Shown: positions 58,481 through 64,000 of the stretch, piece after piece | Numbering within the stretch: position 1 is the stretch's first letter | Layout: every line of letters starts with the position of its first letter | Assembly: GCA_965207045.1 (NCBI GenBank) | Contig: OZ242261.1 | Location: forward strand, 1,054,001-1,118,000 | Direction: 5' to 3' | Source: G965207045 sp965207045 | Lineage (GTDB): Bacteria > Pseudomonadota > Alphaproteobacteria > Rickettsiales > Anaplasmataceae | DNA length: 64,000 nucleotides | The notes under the pieces: generated by a model | Databases searched by the model: none | Seen by the model: only the letters and a program-made list of their open reading frames with translations | What the model was told of the DNA's origin: nothing | Translations under genes and position numbers: made by a program

Positions 58481-58495
58481 ACTCAAATAATACAA

Positions 58496-58954
58496 ATTTA
58501 TAAATTAGACTGATTTTAGTTCTATTTGCTATAGAAAGCAATAATATCTTTTCTGCACTAAAATTTCACAATAATTTCTTTAACTAAGACAAAAAGATCT
58601 CTTTTCAAGATTACAAAAATTATCCTGTTAATTTAGTTCCATCTGATACTTAATTTTTTTCCCTTGCTCCACATATTTAGTTGTTTTTTCACGTACTTCT
58701 TACCATGTTGAAAAACACAATATTACCATTCTATATTTATTTTCATCAAAGATAGTTTATTGTTTTTAAGTGAATTTTGTATCGATAAAAAATAGGGGTG
58801 ACGCGAAGTATTATTTTTTATCAACACTTTTATTAACAAAATTTTCATAAGATGCCTTTCTGTTGATAAAAGTGTTGATGAAAAATAATTAATATAAACC
58901 ATAGTAATATAACTACAACTATATATAATAACTATATATAAATATAATCTTATA
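58496..58954. other. oriC: Probable chromosomal replication origin between rpsT and hemE
   Basis: 459 bases without genes between divergent rpsT and hemE. A 29-bp inverted repeat (58810-58838 and 58861-58889, 27 of 29 pairing, 22-base spacer) holds four DnaA-box-like 9-mers: TTATCAACA at 58818, TTATTAACA at 58830, and in reverse orientation 58861-58869 and 58873-58881. Each is close to TTATNCACA. A very AT-rich tract follows (58881-58950), suitable for unwinding. Base composition changes at this point: to the left the plus strand is A- and C-leaning, to the right T- and G-leaning. Published predictions for Wolbachia and relatives also put the origin beside hemE. Function is not proven here. 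Confidence 0.65.
58810..58889. repeat. 29-bp inverted repeat with paired DnaA-like boxes
   Basis: The left arm TTATTTTTTATCAACACTTT onward (from 58811) and the reverse complement of the right arm differ at only two of 29 positions. Both arms carry two 9-mers of the TTATCAACA type about 12 bases apart. Confidence 0.85.
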
Positions 58955-59959
58955 ATGCTATTTGAGTCGGAAAAATGGGTAAAGCTTTGGTTTATGAGAC
59001 AAGCCGGAAGATATCTCCCAGAGTATAAAAAAACTTTCGAAGAAGGAAGAGACTTCTTTGATACTTGTTATACAACGAATCTATCCACGAAAATAACAAT
59101 GCAACCAATTGATAGATTTGATCTAGATGCTGCAATAATGTTTTCTGATATACTTTTATTGCCACATGCGTTAGGTTGTGATATATCTTTTATAAAAAAT
59201 GTTGGTCCAGTTATAAAACCTGTAACTAACGAACTAAACTTTATAAACTACAAAGATCTTGAAAAAAAAATTCAGCCTGTGCTTGAGACTTTAAAAGGTG
59301 TGAGAAAGAAATTAAAAAAAGAAAAGAGTCTGATAGGCTTCGCAGGATCTCCGTGGACAGTTATTGCTTACTTGATTGAGGGAGGGGGATCGAAAAACTT
59401 TTCAGTTGCACGTAGTTATGCTTATAAAAATAGAGAAAAATTTAATTATTTAATAAATAGAATTACAGAAGCAACAATATTTTACTTGTCAAAACAGATT
59501 GAGAGTGGCGCAGATGTTATAAAGTTATTTGATAGTTGGGCTGGAGTTCTTTCTGCTGAGGAATTTGAAAGGTTAGTTATAAAACCAACACAAGAGATAG
59601 TAAAATCTTTAAGAGATGAATTTAAAAATATTAAAATAATAGGATTCCCAAAAGGTGCTGGTTATTTGTATCTTGATTATGTTAAGAAAACAAAAGTTGA
59701 TGCTATTAGTGTTGATTATTCTGTTCCTCTTGAGTGGATACGTGATAATTTACAACCTTTAGCTTTTGTTCAAGGTAATCTTGATCCGCTTCTTTTGGCG
59801 TATAACAAAGAAGAAGCTTTATTACAAGCAGAAAAGATACTTTCCTTTTTAGGAAAGGGAAATTTTATTTTTAATCTTGGACATGGTATTGTTAAGGAAA
59901 CACCAGTTGAAAATGTTGAAGCTTTAGTGAAAAAGGTTAAATGTTGGAGAAGAGTATAA
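58955..59959 (+). CDS. hemE: Uroporphyrinogen decarboxylase
   Basis: Converts uroporphyrinogen III to coproporphyrinogen III in heme synthesis. It is 334 residues. Signatures: WFMRQAGRYLPEYKK, MFSDILLLPHALGCDI (catalytic Asp), GFAGSPWTVIAYLIEGGGSK, LFDSWAGVLS and FNLGHGIVKETPVENVEALV. The N-terminus is short, opening directly before the MRQAGRY motif. It overlaps nadA by 19 bases. It is the first gene on this side of the probable origin. Confidence 0.96.
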   Translation: MLFESEKWVKLWFMRQAGRYLPEYKKTFEEGRDFFDTCYTTNLSTKITMQPIDRFDLDAAIMFSDILLLPHALGCDISFIKNVGPVIKPVTNELNFINYKDLEKKIQPVLETLKGVRKKLKKEKSLIGFAGSPWTVIAYLIEGGGSKNFSVARSYAYKNREKFNYLINRITEATIFYLSKQIESGADVIKLFDSWAGVLSAEEFERLVIKPTQEIVKSLRDEFKNIKIIGFPKGAGYLYLDYVKKTKVDAISVDYSVPLEWIRDNLQPLAFVQGNLDPLLLAYNKEEALLQAEKILSFLGKGNFIFNLGHGIVKETPVENVEALVKKVKCWRRV

Positions 59960-60864
59960 AAGAACTTGCTAAGAAAAAAAATGCTTTAATATTAGCTCAT
60001 TATTATCAAAATGAAGAAATACAAGAAATAGCAGATTTTGTAGGAGATTCATTAGAATTATCTCGTAAAGCAGCTAAAAATGATGCTGAAGTTATAGTTT
60101 TTTGTGGTGTTAGATTTATGGCTGAGGTTGCAAAAATACTAAGCTCTGATAAAAAGGTCCTTTTACCTGATTATAATGCTGGATGTTCTTTAGAGAAATC
60201 TTGTAAATCAGAAAGTTTTGGTTATTTCAGGGAAAAAAATCCTGATCATATTGCTATTACCTATATAAATTGTTCTGCTGAAATAAAGGCTATGTCAGAC
60301 ATAATATGTACTTCTTCTAATGCTGAAAAAATAGTAAATTCTATTCCTATTGGTCAGCCTATACTTTTTTCACCGGATAAACATCTAGGTTCTTTTCTAA
60401 GGAAAAAAACTGGCCGTAACATGCTTTTGTGGGAAGGGACTTGCATTGTCCATGAACAATTTTCTGAAAAAAAATTGGTAAAATTATGTACGAAATATAA
60501 AGATGCATTTGTTATAGCACATCCTGAGTGTCCAGAAAATCTTTTAAATTATGCTGATTATATAGGATCGACATCTTCACTTTTAAAGTACACGAAAGAA
60601 AGACAGAATTCTGAATTTATAGTTTTGACAGAACCGGGCATAATACATCAAATGAAAAATGTGTCATTAGGCAGCAAATTTTATCCTGTAGGAATAAAAG
60701 GTGATGGTCCCTGTACTTTATGCAGTGAATGTCCTTACATGCGCCTGAATACTATTGAAAAACTTTATAAATGTTTGTTAAATGAAACTCCTGAGATCTC
60801 TATGAATAATGATTTAATTCTTTCTGCCAGAAAACCTTTGGAAAAAATGCTTAATATGAGTTAG
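59941..60864 (+). CDS. nadA: Quinolinate synthase
   Basis: [4Fe-4S] enzyme that condenses iminoaspartate with dihydroxyacetone phosphate in NAD synthesis. It is 307 residues. NALILAHYYQNEEIQEIADF, VGDSLELSRKA, VIVFCGVRFMAEVAKIL, LPDYNAGCSL, HPECPENLLNYADYIGSTSS and the CPYMRLNTIEKLY C-terminus cover the family. Cluster ligands are the Cys in FCGV, one in the central region and the C-terminal Cys. No nadB or nadC is in the window. It overlaps hemE, so the two are co-expressed. Confidence 0.95.
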   Translation: MLEKSIKELAKKKNALILAHYYQNEEIQEIADFVGDSLELSRKAAKNDAEVIVFCGVRFMAEVAKILSSDKKVLLPDYNAGCSLEKSCKSESFGYFREKNPDHIAITYINCSAEIKAMSDIICTSSNAEKIVNSIPIGQPILFSPDKHLGSFLRKKTGRNMLLWEGTCIVHEQFSEKKLVKLCTKYKDAFVIAHPECPENLLNYADYIGSTSSLLKYTKERQNSEFIVLTEPGIIHQMKNVSLGSKFYPVGIKGDGPCTLCSECPYMRLNTIEKLYKCLLNETPEISMNNDLILSARKPLEKMLNMS

Positions 60865-60869
60865 ATTTT

Positions 60870-61865
60870 TTATTTGTATAATTTTTCTATTTTTATTTCT
60901 TCATCAATTTTCTCTATTTCTTCTGTTATAACCTCTACTGTTTTTGTACTTACATCAAGTTCTTTTGCTAATTTTCTTCTTTCTCTTGTGAGAGTATAAG
61001 CAGTTAGTTGTATGAGTAAGTACGTAGCTAATGTGACTAATGATATGATAAGAAAGAGTTTTATTATTTTATCTATGTTTTTTATAATATCTGCTTTGTT
61101 TTTTTTAAAAAAAGTAAAAGTAGTTATTATGATAGTACTGAGAATAAAAGAAGGAAAAAATCTTTTAAAAAATATATCTTTAGTAGTTAAATTGCTAATA
61201 TCTTCAATAAATAACCACTTATTTTTTTGGCTTACTTCTTTTATACCTTTTTTGCCAGTCTCAAAATATTTTTTTTTGTTAATAAGTTTGTGTGAATAAT
61301 ATGCTTTTATTTTTTCTAATCTGTGGATTTTTATTTCTGTTTCGCCTTTTTTATTAGGTATGTCTTTTTCATCATCACTAAAGTATTTATTGTAGTGTTC
61401 ATGAAACTCCTTTATTTTCTCAGTTTGTATTTGATCAAGTAATTTATTAAGTTCGTTTATTTCTTCTTTAGTTAATTCATCATATCTGCTTTTATTCTTT
61501 TCAATTATAAATTTTTTTACTAAAGACTTTTTTATTACTTTTATTTGTACTGAGTATAACTCTTCTTTCTCTAATTTTTTCTCTTTTACTTTTAATAACT
61601 TAAAAAGATTATTTCTTCTATCTGAATATTCATTCCTTATTTGAAAGGAATAAATTTTTTTTGCCTCTGCTCTTTTTATTGTTTCACTATTATATAAGCG
61701 GCCTATATAAAACGTGGGTAATAATATTGGAAAAAAAATAGTAAGGAAGACAGATTGTACAATTTTTTCACTTTTTGAAAGATTTATTCTTCGTTCACCG
61801 CCAAAGAATATATCATAAAGTTTATTTTTAAAATTTTTTTCTAGACTCATTTGTGGAAATATCAT
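60870..61865 (-). CDS. Membrane protein with long charged region, 331 residues, unknown family
   Basis: An N-terminal hydrophobic segment (about 33-55) is followed by a long Lys/Glu-rich, probably coiled-coil region (60-230), then two hydrophobic segments (236-254 and 266-290) and a charged helical tail. No domain is recognised. It ends 5 bases from nadA, convergently. An alternative start is the ATG at codon 6 (MSLEKNFKNKLYD). The layout resembles other unknown membrane proteins in the window (37282-38367 and 62056-63030). Confidence 0.65.
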   Translation of the reverse strand: MIFPQMSLEKNFKNKLYDIFFGGERRINLSKSEKIVQSVFLTIFFPILLPTFYIGRLYNSETIKRAEAKKIYSFQIRNEYSDRRNNLFKLLKVKEKKLEKEELYSVQIKVIKKSLVKKFIIEKNKSRYDELTKEEINELNKLLDQIQTEKIKEFHEHYNKYFSDDEKDIPNKKGETEIKIHRLEKIKAYYSHKLINKKKYFETGKKGIKEVSQKNKWLFIEDISNLTTKDIFFKRFFPSFILSTIIITTFTFFKKNKADIIKNIDKIIKLFLIISLVTLATYLLIQLTAYTLTRERRKLAKELDVSTKTVEVITEEIEKIDEEIKIEKLYK

Positions 61866-62055
61866 ACTATGACAAAATTGGTCTCTATTATAGTATACAA
61901 TACCTTAAACTATTATAAAGTGATTGATATTGTTAAAATGGTAATATTTTTGTTTTGTCAAAAAATTTTTACTTTACTACTCTAGATTGCTATTCTTGCT
62001 CTTGTAATAGGTCTTTTTTATGCTTAGTTAATTTATGAATAAGAGGTAGACATTT

Positions 62056-63030
62056 ATGGCAGATGGAAATGTTTTTACTAAAGAGCACATTATTGGAAAA
62101 ATAAAGTTTGAAAAGCCAAGTTTAAAGATGGTAAAAAGCTCTGTTTTTTGTGCACCAAGGGGTTTTTTTGTTTTTATAATCGCGTTCTTTTGTTTTATTG
62201 ATAGTCTTATATCTAAAGGTAAAAAAGGAAAAAAAAGTATACTTGAAAAAAGAAAAAGAGAAGCACTTTATGGTATGTTTCATAATATAGCACCGTTTTT
62301 GGAAGTAGTTCTAGTATTAATTCCAATTATGTGTTTTATGCACTTTTATGTTGCAAAGAGATTTAATTTGTCTTCAACTGCAGTAAATTTAATAACCGCA
62401 TTAATTTGTATTATGTTTGCATTTACTATCTGCATGTCGTTAAGAATGCTTGGAATAAGAAAAGACTGCTGTAACGATATAAATTTTGAAAAAGGCATAT
62501 TTAATGAAAACGGAGATTTTAGATGGATTTCCTTTAGTGTTCCAGAGAGAAATGAAGGTGTTCCTGACTACTTTAGAGTTGATGTTTCAAAAGAAGAAAA
62601 AGACGTTAATTGTAACGATGAGCCTACTAGAAGGCCAGGACAAAAAATATTTTTTAAAGTTATATATTGTGTTCTACATATTCCTATTGTCTTAATTCAA
62701 TTTATCGATGTCATTTTCAGAACGATTTTTGACCTAATTTCTTATCCATTTAAGAAGTGTTTTGAAAAGTATAAAAATACATTAAATATTTCTGAAGAAG
62801 AAAAAAATAAAAATGTTTTGGGCAGTGTTTTGCTTGAAGATACACTAGAATTACTGAAAAATTTTCTATTTTCAATTAATATGATTATTGTTTCTTTTCC
62901 ATTCTGTGAGCAAAGAGTTGGATTATACGTAAATGATGTTTTATGTGAGAAGAAAGAAGTGAGAACAAAGTTTTCTGTAGAATGTACAGAAGGTGTTAAA
63001 GAAAAAAGGGGTTGTTCCTGTGAAAAATAA
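62056..63030 (+). CDS. Membrane protein of unknown family, 324 residues
   Basis: Hydrophobic segments lie near residues 35-52, 78-99, 108-129 and 199-225, with a hydrophilic loop (130-195) and a C-terminal domain rich in Cys (SVECTEGVKEKRGCSCEK at the end). A GAGGT ribosome-binding site is well placed before the ATG at 62056. The stop overlaps the GTG start of hemH by 11 bases, so the two are translationally coupled. The link to heme synthesis is only by position. Confidence 0.7.
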   Translation: MADGNVFTKEHIIGKIKFEKPSLKMVKSSVFCAPRGFFVFIIAFFCFIDSLISKGKKGKKSILEKRKREALYGMFHNIAPFLEVVLVLIPIMCFMHFYVAKRFNLSSTAVNLITALICIMFAFTICMSLRMLGIRKDCCNDINFEKGIFNENGDFRWISFSVPERNEGVPDYFRVDVSKEEKDVNCNDEPTRRPGQKIFFKVIYCVLHIPIVLIQFIDVIFRTIFDLISYPFKKCFEKYKNTLNISEEEKNKNVLGSVLLEDTLELLKNFLFSINMIIVSFPFCEQRVGLYVNDVLCEKKEVRTKFSVECTEGVKEKRGCSCEK

Positions 63031-64000
63031 AAAAATAGTAATTCTGTTTAATTTAGGAGGACCTAATTCAATTTCTGCTATAAAACCGTTTCTATTTAAT
63101 TTATTCAATGATAGATTTATAATAGACTTACCAAATCCTTTTCGTTATTTTTTAGCAAAGTATATTTCTCATAAGAGATTCAAAATTGCTAAAGAAATAT
63201 ATTCTTTTTTAGGTGGAAAGTCTCCTATCTTAGAAGAAACACAAAAGCAAGCTGAAAAACTGGAGAAGTTTTTAGGCAATGATTATAAAGTGTTTATTGC
63301 TATGAGGTATTGGAAGCCTTTTATAGAAGATACTTTAAAAAAAGTAGATAATTATTCGCCTAAAGAAGTAATTCTTTTACCATTATATCCACAGTATTCT
63401 ATTAGCACTACATTGTCTTTTATAAAAAGTAGTATAAAAAAAATAAAATATAAAAAGAGAATAATATGCTGTTATCCTAACGAAAATAGTTTTATAGAAG
63501 CACACTCAGAATTGATAATAAAAGCTTATAATAAAGCTAAGAAATTTGGTAAGGTAAGAATATTGTTTACTGCTCACGGTTTGCCATGCGATATTATTGA
63601 AAAAGGAGATCCATATGAATGGCAAGTTAATCTTACAGCAAAATTAGTAGTAAAAAAAATAGCTATAGATAATTTAGATTGGTTAGTTTGTTATCAAAGT
63701 AAAGTTGGTAAAAAAAAGTGGTTAGAGCCAAGTACTGAGTTTGAAATAACTAAAGCTGTTAAAGATAAGGTAAATTTGATTTTAGTTCCTATAGCTTTTG
63801 TTTCAGAACATTCTGAAACTTTGGTTGAACTTGATATAGAATACAAGAAAATAGCATCTAAAATAAAATACTTTAGAGTTCCAACATTGAGTTGTAATGA
63901 TCATTTTATGAAAGCTTTATCAAATCTGTGTTTCAATAATAAACCTTGTAGACAAGTTTGTCCAAAAGAGTATAAAATGTGTTGGAGAAATTTATTCAAT
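63020..64000 (+). CDS. hemH: Ferrochelatase, 3' end outside window
   Basis: Inserts Fe2+ into protoporphyrin IX, the last step of heme synthesis. The frame is open from the GTG at 63020 to the end of the window (327 codons). Signatures are FNLGGPNSISAIKPFLFNLF, FLGGKSPILEETQKQAE, AMRYWKPF, LYPQYSISTT and TAHGLP, the last holding the catalytic His. The C-terminal part has clustered cysteines (CNDHF and CRQVCPKEYKMCW), like the [2Fe-2S] ligands of cluster-bearing ferrochelatases. No ATG precedes GTG in a useful position. It overlaps the upstream membrane-protein gene by 11 bases. Confidence 0.95.
   Translation, partial: MKNKKIVILFNLGGPNSISAIKPFLFNLFNDRFIIDLPNPFRYFLAKYISHKRFKIAKEIYSFLGGKSPILEETQKQAEKLEKFLGNDYKVFIAMRYWKPFIEDTLKKVDNYSPKEVILLPLYPQYSISTTLSFIKSSIKKIKYKKRIICCYPNENSFIEAHSELIIKAYNKAKKFGKVRILFTAHGLPCDIIEKGDPYEWQVNLTAKLVVKKIAIDNLDWLVCYQSKVGKKKWLEPSTEFEITKAVKDKVNLILVPIAFVSEHSETLVELDIEYKKIASKIKYFRVPTLSCNDHFMKALSNLCFNNKPCRQVCPKEYKMCWRNLFN

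Noticed and set aside
1..64000. CRISPR arrays, insertion sequences and prophage genes
   Set aside because: No regularly spaced direct repeats with unique spacers, no transposase-like ORF with terminal inverted repeats, and no phage structural genes were seen.

Overview
The window is AT-rich (roughly 30% G+C by eye) and reads as the chromosome of an obligate intracellular alphaproteobacterium of the Anaplasmataceae. The best fit is an Ehrlichia or Neoehrlichia type; the species cannot be fixed from sequence alone. Supporting signs are NADH dehydrogenase genes split into small separate clusters, a lone atpG, several ankyrin-repeat genes, in-gene tandem repeats, many multi-TM proteins of unknown family, long non-coding or decayed stretches between genes, and no IS elements, CRISPR arrays or recognisable tRNA/rRNA genes.

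Layout. 1-4.3 kb: the 3' part of tolB facing carB. 4.3-6.8 kb: a decayed stretch ending in one small ORF. 6.8-10 kb: nuoG-nuoH with a small conserved ORF, on the minus strand. 10.2-12 kb: a frameshifted ankyrin pseudogene beside an intact ankyrin gene. 12-15.5 kb: nuoM-nuoN-birA. 15.8-17.2 kb: two membrane proteins, one internally duplicated. 18.5-21.5 kb: miaB-guaA. 21.7-28.5 kb: two unknown proteins, gloB, an ankyrin protein and prfA-plsC. 28.5-32.5 kb: mostly non-coding, with mtaB. 32.5-37 kb: rpiB-glyA, a tyrosine-motif protein and an Na+/solute symporter. 37-43 kb: a membrane protein, an O-methyltransferase, mreC, a membrane-anchored spermidine-synthase-like protein, a Cys-rich lipoprotein and a zinc alcohol dehydrogenase. 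43-46.9 kb: a FliS-like helical protein, a tiny zinc-finger protein, nth, a small membrane protein broken by a tandem duplication, and dnaB. 47.8-52 kb: a truncated glutamine-synthetase-like gene, rho with a repeat-bearing N-terminal extension, and an aminotransferase pseudogene. 52-56.1 kb: atpG, pmbA, tolC and a PopZ-like gene. 56-58.5 kb: nuoA-nuoB-nuoC and rpsT-trmJ, minus strand. 58.5-58.95 kb: a probable replication origin. 58.95-64 kb: hemE-nadA, two membrane proteins and hemH, which runs off the window.

Functionally the core genes cover respiration (nuo, atpG), heme (hemE, hemH), NAD (nadA), pyrimidine and GMP synthesis (carB, guaA), one-carbon metabolism (glyA), tRNA modification (miaB, mtaB, trmJ), translation (prfA, rpsT), replication, repair and transcription termination (dnaB, nth, rho) and envelope or polarity (tolB, tolC, mreC, plsC, PopZ-like). 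The accessory genes are of the kind expected at the host interface. The most interesting is the 433-residue protein at 34.4-35.7 kb. It carries four Y-[DE]-I-P sites plus YVNI, YQNT and YIDM sites and a polyproline tract, like a bacterial mimic of an SH2-docking scaffold. Strand composition visibly changes at about 58.5-58.95 kb, where a 29-bp inverted repeat carries four DnaA-box-like sites; this supports an origin next to hemE.
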